From assembly GCF_021216675.1 (NCBI RefSeq), contig NZ_CP086120.1:3346501-3410500 (forward strand): DNA of 64,000 nt, read 5' to 3'. The position numbers and the translations under genes were made by a program. The DNA is from Streptomyces gobiensis. GTDB taxonomy: Bacteria > Actinomycetota > Actinomycetes > Streptomycetales > Streptomycetaceae. Numbering within the stretch: position 1 is the first letter of the stretch; every line of letters begins with the position of its first letter. Below are positions 25,014-34,384 of the stretch, piece by piece. The notes beneath the pieces are model-generated. The model searched no databases. It was given only the letters and a program-made list of their open reading frames with translations, and was not told the origin of the DNA.

Positions 25014-28000
25014 TGAGTACCCACCAGATTCACCGGCCCGCGCGCACCACCCGCCCGCTGGCAGAGCCCGCCGAGCGGTTCATTGAGCCACCGCCGAACC
25101 TCCCCGAGGGCAAGTCCGGCTCCGCCGCCACCACGCTGCTGCCGATGGCCGGGGTGATGGGTTCGATGGCGATGATGACGATGATCCGCAGCAGCCAGTT
25201 CGCGGCCATCGGCGCCGTCGTGCTGGTCGTCGCCGTCATCGGCGGAATCGCGATGCTGTTCTCCCAGCGCGGCCGGGCACAGCGCACCCGGCGCACCCAG
25301 CGGGAGCGCTATCTGGAGTATTTGGAGGAGCTGCGCGAGGAGCTGAGCGCCGAGGACCGCGAACGCCGGGCGGCCGCCCGGGTGCTGGCCCCGCCGCCGG
25401 AGGCGCTGTACGACCTGATCGGCGACCCGGCGCGGCTGTGGGAACGGCGGCGGCTGGACCGGGACTTCCTCGACGTACGCATCGCCACCGGCGAAGTGCC
25501 GGTACGGAACCTCGCCCTGGAACAGAAGAGCGGCAACATACTGACCCCGCCGGACCGCTTCATGCTGAACGAGGCCGCCGGACTGCAGGAGCGGTTCGCC
25601 ACCGCGCCGGAGATGCCGCTCACCGTCCCGCTGGACCGGGTCGGCGACGTCAGCGTCATCGGCGAACGCGACGATGTGCTGCGCGTCGTACGCACCCTGC
25701 TCATCCAGGCCGCCGTCGCCCACGCCCCCGACGATGTCGCCCTCGCGCTGGCCGCCGACGAGGAGCGGATGGCGGACTGGGAGTGGGTGAAGTGGCTGCC
25801 GCACACCCTGGACCCGGAGGCGTACGACGGCCCGGTCAGCGCCCGCCGGATCGCCGCCGGCGCCGGGCAGCTCGGCAAGGGGCTCGCGCCCGAGCTGCGG
25901 CAGCGGGCGGCGTACGCGGCCGAGGTACGGCGCGGTCTGGCGGGCCGGGAGGCGCTGGCCATGGCCAAGCGGCTGCTGGTGGTCAGCGACGGCCATGGCG
26001 AGGTGGCGCACGAGCTGTCCCGCCCGGACGAGGCCGTGCCGCTGCGCGACATGGGCGTGACCATGCTGCATCTGCTCGCCGAGCGCATCCACGAACCGGG
26101 GCAGGTGTCGGTCCGTATCACCGTCGACGGCGACCAGGTGACGGTGACGGACCTACGCGGCCAGGAGCCGGTCACCGTACGCGGCACCGTGGACGAGGTG
26201 ACGCTGGCGGGCGCCTCCGGCCTCGCCCGGATGCTGGCCCCGCTGCGGCTGTCCCCGGAATCCGCCGCCGCCGGGGCCCCGCTGTCCGGCCCGGTGGACT
26301 TCGGGGACCAACTGGGCATCGAGGACCCGGGGGACCTGAGCCTGCGGCGGCTGTGGGCGCCGCGCCGGGGCGACCAGGCGTTCCTGCGGGTGCCGATCGG
26401 TCTGGGCGACAACCACGAGCCGGTGCTGCTCGACCTCAAGCAGTCCGCCGACCTCGGTATGGGGCCGCACGGGCTGTGCGTGGGCGCCACCGGCTCCGGC
26501 AAGAGCGAGCTGCTGCGCACCCTGGTCCTCGCCCTCGTCGCCACCCACCCGCCGGAGGACCTGGCGATGGTGCTGGTGGACTACAAGGGCGGCGCCACCT
26601 TCGCGCCCTTTGAGCCGCTGCCGCATGTCGCGGGCATCATCACCAACCTGGAGAACCGGGCCGGGCTTGTCGAGCGGGTGCACTCCAGCCTCGCCGGTGA
26701 GGTCAAGCGCCGCCAGCAGGTGCTCAAGGACGCGGGCAACATCGCGGATATCTCCACCTACGCCGCCGCCCGCGCCGAGCGCCCCGAACTCGACCCGCTG
26801 CCCCACCTCTTCGTCGTCATCGACGAGTTCGGCGAACTCCTCACCGCCAAACCCGACTTCATCGACCTCTTCCTCTCCATAGGCCGGATCGGCCGCTCCA
26901 TCGGCGTCCATCTGCTCCTGTCCAGCCAGCGCATCGAGGGCGGCAAGCTCAAGGGGCTGGACACCTACCTCTCCTACCGGCTGGGCCTGCGCACCTTCTC
27001 CCCGGAGGAGTCCCGCACCGTGCTGGACACCCCCGACGCCTTCAATCTGCCGCCCATCCCCGGCTTCGGCTATCTCAAGGTCGACACCAGCGTGTACGAG
27101 CGCTTCAAAGCCAGCTATGTCTCCGGGCCCTACCGCGGCCCGGCCCGCCAGGAAGCCGACGACGACGGCCCCGCCGCGCTGCCGTACCCCGCCTACAACA
27201 CGCTCGACGCCGACACGTCCGAAGGGACCGACGACGGTCCCGCCCCGGCCAGCCGCACCGTCGGCCCCACCCTGCTGTCGACCTTCGTCGACCAGCTCGC
27301 CGCCGCCGCGTCGCCGGTGAACCAGATCTGGCTGCCGCCACTGCCTGAAGCGCTCCCACTGGACGCCGTGGGCGGCCCGGTGGAGGCGGGCAAGCGCGGC
27401 ATGCGGCTCACCCAGCGGCCCACGGGACCCCTGCGCGTGCCGCTGGGGCTGCTGGACGACCCGGCCAAGCAGTGGCAGGGCCAGTGGACACTTGACCTGA
27501 CCCTCGCGGGCGGCCACGTCGCCATCATCGGCGGCCCGCAGTCGGGCAAGACGACGCTGCTGCGCACCCTCATGCTCTCCCTCGCCCTGACCCACACCCC
27601 GCAGGAAGTGGGCATCTACGGCCTCGACCTGGTCGGCGGCGGACTGCAGGCGATGTCCGGGCTGCCGCACGTCGGCGGGGTCGCGGGACGGGCCGACCGG
27701 GAGCGGGCCGCCCGCACCGTGGAAGAGATCCGCACCATGCTGGCCGAACGCGAGGAGATCTTCCGCGAGCAGGGCATCGACTCCGTCGACCAGCTGCGGC
27801 GGCTGCGCGCCGCCGGGCAGCTCCCGCAGCTCGGCTCCACCGACATCGTGCTCGTCATCGACGGCTTCGGCGGTCTGCGCGAGGACTTCGAGGAGCTGGA
27901 CGACGCCATCGGCGAGCTGCTCAAGCGCGGCAGCGGGTACGGCATCCATGTGGTCGCCTCCATGCTGCGCTGGAACGACGTACGTATCGCCGTGCAGTCC

Positions 28001-28996
28001 ACCTTCGGTACCCGCGCCGAACTACGGCTCAACGACCCCTCCGACAGCAGCATCGACCGCCGCCTGGCCCAGACCCTCGTCCCCGACGAGCCGGGCCGGG
28101 TGCTCACCGACGGCAAGCTCTTCGCCCAGGCCGCTTTGCCCCGGATCGACGGTCTGTCCTGCGGCGACGACCTCGGCACCGCCGCCGAGCACGCCGTACG
28201 CACCATCCGCGCGGCCTGGACCGGGCCCGGCGCGCCACCGGTGCGGGTGCTGCCACCGAAGCTGACCACCCGCAAGCTGCCGACCCCGGCGGCCGAGCCG
28301 CGGAAAGTCCCCATCGGCCTGGACCAGAGCGCACTACGGCCCGTACTCCTCGACCTGTTCCAGCACGACCAGCACCTGCTCATCTTCGGCGACAGCGAGT
28401 GCGGCAAGACCAACCTGCTGGAGCTGATCGCCCGGGGCCTGATCGACCGGTACAGCGAGGACGAGCTCGTCTTCGCCATCATGGACCCCAGGCGCGGCCT
28501 GCACAGCCTGGTGCCCGAGCCCTACAGGGGCGGCTACGCGCACAACGCCAAGCTGGCCGCCGCGCTCTCCGCCGGGATCGCCGGGGAGCTGGACAAGCGG
28601 ATGCCCGACGACACCGTGGCCCCCGAGGTGCTGGCCGCGGGCGGGGCGACGCACAGCGGGCCCGAGATCGTCGTACTCGTCGACGACTACGACATCCTCT
28701 CCACGGCCGGGCAGCAGCCGCTGGAGCCGTTCCTCCCCTATATCCCCTCCGCCCAGGACATCGGCCTGCACTTCGTCATCACCCGCCGCGTAGCCGGAGC
28801 CTCCCGGGCGCTGTACGAGCCGTTCCTGATGACGCTACGGGAGAGCGGGACCTCAGCCCTGGTGATGACCGGCGACCGCTCGGAGGGCCAGCTCTTCCCG
28901 GGCGTCCACCCGGCCCACCGCCCCCCGGGCCGCGGCATGTTCATCCGCCGAGGCGAGCCAAACCGCCTGATCCAGACAGCCCTGACAAACGAGTAA
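25013..28996 (+). CDS. eccC: Type VII secretion motor EccC (FtsK/SpoIIIE ATPase)
   Basis: 1327 residues, a single-chain EccC. Two membrane segments lie near residues 40-80 (MAGVMGSMAMMTMIRSS and IGAVVLVVAVIGGIAML). Three FtsK-type ATPase modules follow: Walker A GATGSGKSELL near residue 491 with Walker B FVVIDEFGELL; GGPQSGKTTLL near 841; and FGDSECGKTNLL near 1125. Only the first has the full VDYKGGATF and DEFGEL set. The second has VIDGFGGL and the third VDDYDIL, so as in other EccC proteins the distal modules are probably substrate-binding and regulatory. GTG 25010 could serve instead of ATG 25013. It is the energy source of the secretion channel. Confidence 0.93.
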   Translation: MSTHQIHRPARTTRPLAEPAERFIEPPPNLPEGKSGSAATTLLPMAGVMGSMAMMTMIRSSQFAAIGAVVLVVAVIGGIAMLFSQRGRAQRTRRTQRERYLEYLEELREELSAEDRERRAAARVLAPPPEALYDLIGDPARLWERRRLDRDFLDVRIATGEVPVRNLALEQKSGNILTPPDRFMLNEAAGLQERFATAPEMPLTVPLDRVGDVSVIGERDDVLRVVRTLLIQAAVAHAPDDVALALAADEERMADWEWVKWLPHTLDPEAYDGPVSARRIAAGAGQLGKGLAPELRQRAAYAAEVRRGLAGREALAMAKRLLVVSDGHGEVAHELSRPDEAVPLRDMGVTMLHLLAERIHEPGQVSVRITVDGDQVTVTDLRGQEPVTVRGTVDEVTLAGASGLARMLAPLRLSPESAAAGAPLSGPVDFGDQLGIEDPGDLSLRRLWAPRRGDQAFLRVPIGLGDNHEPVLLDLKQSADLGMGPHGLCVGATGSGKSELLRTLVLALVATHPPEDLAMVLVDYKGGATFAPFEPLPHVAGIITNLENRAGLVERVHSSLAGEVKRRQQVLKDAGNIADISTYAAARAERPELDPLPHLFVVIDEFGELLTAKPDFIDLFLSIGRIGRSIGVHLLLSSQRIEGGKLKGLDTYLSYRLGLRTFSPEESRTVLDTPDAFNLPPIPGFGYLKVDTSVYERFKASYVSGPYRGPARQEADDDGPAALPYPAYNTLDADTSEGTDDGPAPASRTVGPTLLSTFVDQLAAAASPVNQIWLPPLPEALPLDAVGGPVEAGKRGMRLTQRPTGPLRVPLGLLDDPAKQWQGQWTLDLTLAGGHVAIIGGPQSGKTTLLRTLMLSLALTHTPQEVGIYGLDLVGGGLQAMSGLPHVGGVAGRADRERAARTVEEIRTMLAEREEIFREQGIDSVDQLRRLRAAGQLPQLGSTDIVLVIDGFGGLREDFEELDDAIGELLKRGSGYGIHVVASMLRWNDVRIAVQSTFGTRAELRLNDPSDSSIDRRLAQTLVPDEPGRVLTDGKLFAQAALPRIDGLSCGDDLGTAAEHAVRTIRAAWTGPGAPPVRVLPPKLTTRKLPTPAAEPRKVPIGLDQSALRPVLLDLFQHDQHLLIFGDSECGKTNLLELIARGLIDRYSEDELVFAIMDPRRGLHSLVPEPYRGGYAHNAKLAAALSAGIAGELDKRMPDDTVAPEVLAAGGATHSGPEIVVLVDDYDILSTAGQQPLEPFLPYIPSAQDIGLHFVITRRVAGASRALYEPFLMTLRESGTSALVMTGDRSEGQLFPGVHPAHRPPGRGMFIRRGEPNRLIQTALTNE

Positions 28997-29006
28997 ACCC
29001 CGACGA

Positions 29007-29150
29007 GTGTTGTGGGCAGTCGTTCCGCAGGGCGTGGGGGCACCTCCCAGACGGAGTCTGGGGGAGGGTGGGCACAACACGACCCGCACCCGAAGGACAA
29101 CCGGGGCCTGGGGCGGACAGCCCCAGTTCCGGGAAGGGGCGGGCTTAGGG
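29007..29150. repeat. GC-rich interspersed repeat, copy B
   Basis: GTGTTGTG (29007-29014) and CACAACAC (29073-29080) enclose the same GGCAGTCGTTCCGCAGGGCG core as copy A at 6904-7001, followed by a similar CGGGAAGGGGCGGG tail. Here the core is shorter and has its own hairpin (CCCAGAC/GTCTGGG). It sits in the gap between EccC and the DUF6177-like gene and may attenuate or process the operon transcript. Confidence 0.75.
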
Positions 29151-29183
29151 GAAACCCACCGAACCGAGACGAAACGAGAACGG

Positions 29184-30602
29184 ATGACCACCGACGTAAT
29201 CGCGCTCACCGAACAAATGCCGGACCCCTGGACCCTGATGGCCGGACTGATGTCCGGCGGCCCCGACACCTCGGTCGCCGCCGCAGGCGACGGCGCGGTG
29301 ATCCAGCTGTGCGACGCCGAAGGGCGCCCGCTGGCCTCAGTCGAGGCCCCCATGCTGGTCCAGACCCCCGGCGAGATCGCCCGGCTGCTCGGCCCGGACG
29401 CCGCCCCCGTCACCGAGCCCATGTGGTGGACCGAGGTACGGGCCGCCACCGCCGCACCCAACTCCCCCCAGCTCGCCGGAACCATCGCCACCCGCCTGGT
29501 CGGCCAGCTCGGCGGCGCGGTGTGGCCGCCCGAGGCCACCGCACCGGACGGTGGGGCGGCCGCAGTGCCAGGGGTGACCGCCACGGCCGCCACCGCCGCC
29601 GCTCAGCCCGCCGTTGACGTACTCACCGACAAGGTGGCCGCCGTCATCCAGGACCGCCCCGTAGTAGCCATGACGGCCTGGCTCGCCGACGCCCTGCGCG
29701 CCACCCGGACCAGCGACCGCGGCCTGCAGATCGTCACCCCGCGCACCGCCCGCCTCACCCTGCCCCTCCGCGCGGCCCTGTCCGGCCTGCCCAACCGCTG
29801 GGTGGTACAGGACGGCGAGGGCGGCTACTACGACGGCCTCTCCGGCTCCGAACTCCACTGGCAGGACGGCGCTTTCACCGCCACCGGCACGCTCGCCTCC
29901 CCCTACGCCCAACTAGCCGAAACCGGCGAGCACCAGCTCCTGCTCACCTTCGCCACCCGCCACCCCGCTGACCGCGACCTGCTGCTCGGCGGCGCGCTGG
30001 AGGCCACCTGGCAGCAGCTCACCGGCGCCGCACCGGCGGGCTGGGGCACCGCGGAACCGGCCAACCTCCCCTGGGACCGCCAGGAACTGACCGACCTGGC
30101 CCGGGACCGGGCCCCCGACCCCACCCTGCTCGTGGCCGTCGGCCACCCGGGCCGCCCGGCCATCGCCACCCTGCGGGTCGGCCGCGTCCCCAGCGGCGTC
30201 GAGGAGGAGGTCACCCTGGCCCTCGGCTATCCCAAGGACACCGCCCCACCCCTGGACACCCTGCTGGAGCTCGCCGAACAACTCGTCACCGAGCACGGCC
30301 TGGTATCCCTGCTGATCCAGCGCCGCCATGCCCGCGCCGACCTGACCATCCCCGCCCACCTGGAAGCCCCTCCGGTCCCGGGCGCCTTCCTCATCGGCAG
30401 CGAGGCCGTCCAGGAGATCGGCCCCGCCCAGGCCCGCCGCTCCCCACTGACCGACCCCCCGGTCCAGCTGGGCCGGGGCGCCGACGCGGGGCTCTACTAC
30501 CCGCTCGGCGACGGGGGCTGGGAGGCCTACCAGCAACTCATGGGGGAGCTGTACCGGGAGGCGAAGCGGAAGGGAAACCCCGGTGGCGCCGGGGGCCATT
30601 GA
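29184..30602 (+). CDS. DUF6177-like protein of the type VII locus
   Basis: 472 residues, soluble, no membrane segment. It starts MTTDVIALTEQMPDPWT and has MWWTEVRAATAAPNSPQLA in the first third and VSLLIQRRHARADLTIPAHLE in the last. From memory this matches the DUF6177 family, which is encoded beside WXG100 genes in Streptomyces; its role in secretion is not known. ATG 29184 is chosen because the upstream open frame is the repeat element. A weak GAACG precedes the start. It is separated from the first WXG100-like gene by 157 bp that may hold a promoter. Confidence 0.65.
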   Translation: MTTDVIALTEQMPDPWTLMAGLMSGGPDTSVAAAGDGAVIQLCDAEGRPLASVEAPMLVQTPGEIARLLGPDAAPVTEPMWWTEVRAATAAPNSPQLAGTIATRLVGQLGGAVWPPEATAPDGGAAAVPGVTATAATAAAQPAVDVLTDKVAAVIQDRPVVAMTAWLADALRATRTSDRGLQIVTPRTARLTLPLRAALSGLPNRWVVQDGEGGYYDGLSGSELHWQDGAFTATGTLASPYAQLAETGEHQLLLTFATRHPADRDLLLGGALEATWQQLTGAAPAGWGTAEPANLPWDRQELTDLARDRAPDPTLLVAVGHPGRPAIATLRVGRVPSGVEEEVTLALGYPKDTAPPLDTLLELAEQLVTEHGLVSLLIQRRHARADLTIPAHLEAPPVPGAFLIGSEAVQEIGPAQARRSPLTDPPVQLGRGADAGLYYPLGDGGWEAYQQLMGELYREAKRKGNPGGAGGH

Positions 30603-30759
30603 CAGCATCGAAAGGGAACCACTGAGCCGCCTGGCGCGTCTCGACAAGAGCGTGTGGACTTGCTCTCGATCGTCACAAAGGCGTTGCATCCACCGGTGCG
30701 CCGTCGGATGGTGGTGAGGGCCTGAGCAGTCTTGGCCGCCTCAACGGGAGGGATTGAGC
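30603..30759. promoter_or_regulatory. Gap before the WXG100-like genes, likely internal promoter region
   Basis: 157 bp of non-coding sequence of less extreme GC, ending in the strong GGGAGGG ribosome site (30746-30752) of the first WXG100-like gene. Separate high-level expression of the small secreted proteins would make an internal promoter sensible, but no consensus is assigned. Confidence 0.3.
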
Positions 30760-31092
30760 ATGAAGTTCGATATGGGGAATCAGGCGCTGTCGACGCTGAT
30801 GAAGCAGTCGCGGGGCTCATCGACGGACCTTGGGTCGCTGATCAAGCAGTTGATCACTGCGGCGCAGCCGTTGGAGGGGAAGTTCAACGGTGCGGGTAAA
30901 GCGGCCTTCGACCAGTTCAAGACCAACGCGGATGGCATCACCAGGTCACTCAATGGCGCCCTGAGTTCGATTCTGGGTGGTCAGCAGGGCATGGAGGCCG
31001 CGTTCGGTTCCGGTGAGCAGGAGTCGGCGGACAACGCCCGTCAGGCGATGGGCGCGGCGAACTTCGACGCGGCCCGTTTCTCGGGCCGCTGA
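30760..31092 (+). CDS. WXG100-superfamily small protein, first
   Basis: 110 residues, almost all helical. The usual WXG turn is replaced by FNG (GKFNGAGKAAFDQF) near residue 50, between two predicted helices, which is the topology of EsxA-type proteins. After the second helix comes a Gly-rich tail ending in DAARFSGR. ATG 30760 follows GGGAGGG by seven bases; an in-frame TTG at 30754 is less likely. Such proteins leave the cell as helical-hairpin dimers through EccC/EccD. Its partner is probably the next gene, 21 bp downstream. Confidence 0.75.
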   Translation: MKFDMGNQALSTLMKQSRGSSTDLGSLIKQLITAAQPLEGKFNGAGKAAFDQFKTNADGITRSLNGALSSILGGQQGMEAAFGSGEQESADNARQAMGAANFDAARFSGR

Positions 31093-31113
31093 CCAGAAGG
31101 GGGCAGCAGGGAC

Positions 31114-31422
31114 ATGGGAAATGCGGACCGGCGTAGTTATGACACGGGTGCCTCGGGCGAGGCGCAGTCGAATCTGCAGGGTGTGATCGCGCAGCTGGAG
31201 CGGGTCATCGCGGAGCGGGACCAGCAGGTGAAGGCCGCCATGGCCGACTTCCAGGCCGACGGGGTCTCGGAGCAGTACCACGGCGCTGAGCAGCGGTGGA
31301 ACAAGTCCGCCAGCGAGGTGCGCTCCATCATCAACCTGCTGAAGTCGACGCTGGAAAAGAACGACGGCACGGCACAGGCAGCACTCAAGCGCGCCAAGGC
31401 AGCCGTGGACGGCATCGGCTGA
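31114..31422 (+). CDS. WXG100-superfamily small protein, second
   Basis: 102 residues, helical. A central turn YHGAEQRW takes the place of WXG, flanked by a helix with ERVIAERDQQVKAAMADF and another with SEVRSIINLLKSTLEKND. The N-terminus is short and polar (MGNADRRSYDTG). It probably pairs with the preceding protein in a heterodimer. The start has AGGGGGCAGCAGGG upstream. The tryptophan is at the end of the turn instead of its beginning, so standard WXG100 models may score it weakly. Confidence 0.72.
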   Translation: MGNADRRSYDTGASGEAQSNLQGVIAQLERVIAERDQQVKAAMADFQADGVSEQYHGAEQRWNKSASEVRSIINLLKSTLEKNDGTAQAALKRAKAAVDGIG

Positions 31423-31437
31423 TCAGGGGGATGACGG

Positions 31438-31821
31438 ATGTCGCGGTGGGACATCAGCCCACAATCCGCTCAGGGGGTCTTGAAGAAGACCATCGCGGTG
31501 GCGGAGAAGCTTCAGGGGCAGGCCAAGTCCTATGGCTCGCATCTGCAGGGCGCAGCCACGAACGCGGGGACGCTCTATATGGGCGAGGGCAAGAGGCCAC
31601 AGGCTGGTCTGATCGGCGCCGCGCTGGGTGAGTTCGCCGAGGGGAAGAAGGAAGACCTGCTCTTCATCGGGGCACGGGCGGGCAAGTCCCTGAACGGCGC
31701 GCAGAACGCCATGAACGCATACCTGCGCGGGGACCAGGCCATGGCTGAACGGGTTCAGCGCGCGGCCACGGCCAGCCCGGACATGGAAAGGATCACGAAG
31801 GCGCAGGCGGAGAAGGGGTAG
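31438..31821 (+). CDS. Helical T7SS-associated protein (DUF6507-like)
   Basis: 127 residues starting MSRWDISPQSAQGVL. The chain is helical with an Ala/Gly-rich middle (LIGAALGEFAEGKKEDLLF) and a second helix pair (AGKSLNGAQNAMNAYLRGDQ). From memory the MSRWDI start and length match DUF6507, a family found immediately upstream of large LXG/WXG-type effectors. It may be a targeting partner for the effector encoded 10 bp downstream. GTG/ATG choice is clear: ATG 31438 has a GGGGGATG context with CAGGGGG upstream. Confidence 0.62.
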   Translation: MSRWDISPQSAQGVLKKTIAVAEKLQGQAKSYGSHLQGAATNAGTLYMGEGKRPQAGLIGAALGEFAEGKKEDLLFIGARAGKSLNGAQNAMNAYLRGDQAMAERVQRAATASPDMERITKAQAEKG

Positions 31822-31831
31822 GAGCGGGGGC

Positions 31832-34384
31832 GTGGCCGAAGAGGTCAAGGAGCAGGTGGACCCGGCCGGTATACCGGAGTTCACCGGCAATCTGGAACAG
31901 CTCGACAAAGACATCACCGGACTCAAAAAAGACGCGAGCGCCATCCGCGGAACCGGCTCAGGCGTCCACTCCACCTTCCAGGGCTTGTCGGCGTTCTACG
32001 ACGCGCCTGAGGCGGAGCAGCTCTTCGCCACCACGAAACCGGTACGGGAGAAGGCCGACGACTTCGCGGACGACCTGGAGAAGGTCACCGCTGCCCTGAG
32101 CGGCTACGCGACCGAGGCCCGCCCCCTGGTCGCGAAGCTGAAGCGCCTCAAAGCCGAAGCCACCTCCTTCCTCGGCTCCATCCAGGGCGATGACGACTGG
32201 AAGGAAGACGGCGACAAGGTCAAACGCAACAACGACCTTGTCCAGGAGATCTCCGCGACGGTCGCCCAGTTCTGGGAGGCCGAACGCCGCGCCGCCAACA
32301 AGATCACCGCGCTGGTCGGCGGCACCCAATGGACGGTCGGCGACGGCTCCGGCGGCAAGAACATGTACGGCCTCAGCGTCGAGGACATGAAGAAAGCCGG
32401 AGAAACGCCCTGGGGCAGCGCCGTCGAGCAGGAGTACGCCTGGTACCGGGTGGACCAGCACGCCAAGAGTTTCATCTGGGACGGCGTCATCGTCGACGGG
32501 ATCTGGGGCACCCTCAAGGGCCTGGGCACCCTGGTCAACCCCTGGAGCGACGGCTTCGCCGACGCCTGGAAGGGTCTGGCCCAGCTGGCCACCGGCATCG
32601 CCATGACCTCCGGCCTGGGCGCGCTCACCTACAAGCTGATGCCCGACGGGCCGGTCAAGGACTGGATGAGCGACTCCTGGCAGACCACCAAGCAGGTCGG
32701 CAAGGAACTGGTCGCCTGGGACATGTGGAGCGAAAACCCGGCCCGCGCGGCCGGGCTGGTGACCTTCAACGTCGTCACCACCATCGCCACCGGCGGCGCC
32801 GGCGCCGCCACCAAGGCCGGCACGGCAGGCAAGGTCCTCAGCGCCGCGGGCAAGGCCGGCAAGGTCATCGACCCCATGACCTACCTCGGCAAGGGCATCG
32901 GCACCGGCCTGAAATCCCTCCCGAAGATCACCGACATCACCACCGGCCTGAAAGGCCTCAACTCCATCGAAGCCGTCAGACTCCCCGACGGCAACCTCGC
33001 CCTGCCCAACGGCAAAGTCCTGCCCGCCGACGCTCCCCTACGCGACGCCGGCCTGCCCCCGGGCAAGACCGCCCTCGAAATCACCAACAACACGCCCCAC
33101 ATACCCAAAGGCACCATCAAACTCCCCGACGGCACCTACATGACGCCCAAGGGCGACCTCCTGGACTCCACCGGCACCCTCAAACAACCCGCCGACGCCG
33201 CCCCCACCGACATCACCACCCGCCCCACCGAAACCCCAGCCGCCCCCCAACGCGAACCCGCCCTGGTCGGCGCCAACACACCCGACAACCTCCCGGGCAC
33301 CAACGACCTCCCCGGCCCCGGCGGCACAGCCCCCGACGGCCCCACCGCCTCCACCAAAGGCCCCGAAACCCTCGGCCCCGGCGCTGGCCCCCGCGACAAC
33401 CCCACCGGCACCCCCGTCCGAGAGGCCACCGGCGGCCCAAGCGGCGGCACCGGGAACCCAAACCCACCCAGCAACACAGCAGGCTCCGGCCCAGCTACCG
33501 GCGGCCCTGCCCCCGAACCCCCAACGGGCGGCGCGGGCAGGGGCGCCGAAGCTGCAGCAGGCGATGTTGGGAAGGCTCCCGAGCTCTCCACCAGCGCAGA
33601 AGCCCCGTCGGGTGGTGCCGGTAAGGGAGCGGAGCCCCCCACTGGTGCTATCGACTCCGAAGCTGCCCCGGGCGCCGCCAGCCGGGAGGTTCCCGACCGC
33701 CTAAGTGCAAGTGACGATCTTCCCGGTCAGCGCAACGACGACGCAGGCGCACCGCGAGACCCGGATGATCACGGGCTAGGCGGTAATGAAAACTGGGGCA
33801 CACACAATGGCGAGTCCGTGGACTACGCCGAGGTGCCTGACCGCAAAGCAGTGTCCGTATACGAGCGCATTCGAGCGAATACGGATGATGTGCCGAGCAT
33901 CGCCGATAACACCGGAATCGATTCCGGCATTCTCACAAGAGTGAAGGAGCACCTCTTCCTGAACAAGCATGACGTGCAGGTAGGACCTAACCAGACCAGG
34001 CAAGGCGTATACTTCACCGCTTACGATGAGATCGCGGATCTGTGGACAAAGGCCGAGAGAGGGACGCTCAAGAGTATCGATGAGGGGTCCTTTCGCGGCC
34101 TCATCGCTCACGAGTACGTTGAGAGTCGGCTCATGGAGGCGGGTCTCCCGTATCGTTCGGATCATGCGGCTGCCTGGGAGCCGGGCAGCTCCGAACTGGA
34201 TCCGAGCTTGCTTGGAGCGCACGACGTAGCCCCCATATCGTTCCGAGGTGCTCCGATTACGGCCGAGGGCACTCTGAAGCGCTGGCCGAAGATGGGACTC
34301 ATACCTCCGAGCGTGAAGATTGCCGACGACCTGTCCAACCTGGACGAGGTGGTCAACGCCGCCAAGAAAGGACTGAGCTTGTGA
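31832..34384 (+). CDS. Large type VII effector with variable C-terminal toxin-like domain
   Basis: 850 residues in four parts. Residues 1-115 are helical and WXG-like (FTGNLEQLDKDITGLKK onward). Residues 170-340 are partly hydrophobic with TTIATGGAGAATKAG. Residues 340-640 are a Pro/Gly/Thr-rich linker, and 650-850 a compact C-terminal domain. The last includes LIAHEYVESRLMEAG (His760, Glu761, Glu764) and GAHDVAPISFRG. Homologous tails end many actinobacterial polymorphic toxins, but I know no assigned activity; the HExxE cluster could bind metal. GTG 31832 has TAGGAG upstream. GC falls sharply from about 33,780, so the tail was probably acquired separately. The stop overlaps the next gene (GTGA), as toxin-immunity pairs do. 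Confidence 0.75.
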   Translation: MAEEVKEQVDPAGIPEFTGNLEQLDKDITGLKKDASAIRGTGSGVHSTFQGLSAFYDAPEAEQLFATTKPVREKADDFADDLEKVTAALSGYATEARPLVAKLKRLKAEATSFLGSIQGDDDWKEDGDKVKRNNDLVQEISATVAQFWEAERRAANKITALVGGTQWTVGDGSGGKNMYGLSVEDMKKAGETPWGSAVEQEYAWYRVDQHAKSFIWDGVIVDGIWGTLKGLGTLVNPWSDGFADAWKGLAQLATGIAMTSGLGALTYKLMPDGPVKDWMSDSWQTTKQVGKELVAWDMWSENPARAAGLVTFNVVTTIATGGAGAATKAGTAGKVLSAAGKAGKVIDPMTYLGKGIGTGLKSLPKITDITTGLKGLNSIEAVRLPDGNLALPNGKVLPADAPLRDAGLPPGKTALEITNNTPHIPKGTIKLPDGTYMTPKGDLLDSTGTLKQPADAAPTDITTRPTETPAAPQREPALVGANTPDNLPGTNDLPGPGGTAPDGPTASTKGPETLGPGAGPRDNPTGTPVREATGGPSGGTGNPNPPSNTAGSGPATGGPAPEPPTGGAGRGAEAAAGDVGKAPELSTSAEAPSGGAGKGAEPPTGAIDSEAAPGAASREVPDRLSASDDLPGQRNDDAGAPRDPDDHGLGGNENWGTHNGESVDYAEVPDRKAVSVYERIRANTDDVPSIADNTGIDSGILTRVKEHLFLNKHDVQVGPNQTRQGVYFTAYDEIADLWTKAERGTLKSIDEGSFRGLIAHEYVESRLMEAGLPYRSDHAAAWEPGSSELDPSLLGAHDVAPISFRGAPITAEGTLKRWPKMGLIPPSVKIADDLSNLDEVVNAAKKGLSL

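Noticed and set aside
26153..27949. A 598-codon minus-strand frame inside eccC
   Set aside because: It is the antisense shadow of conserved ATPase modules.
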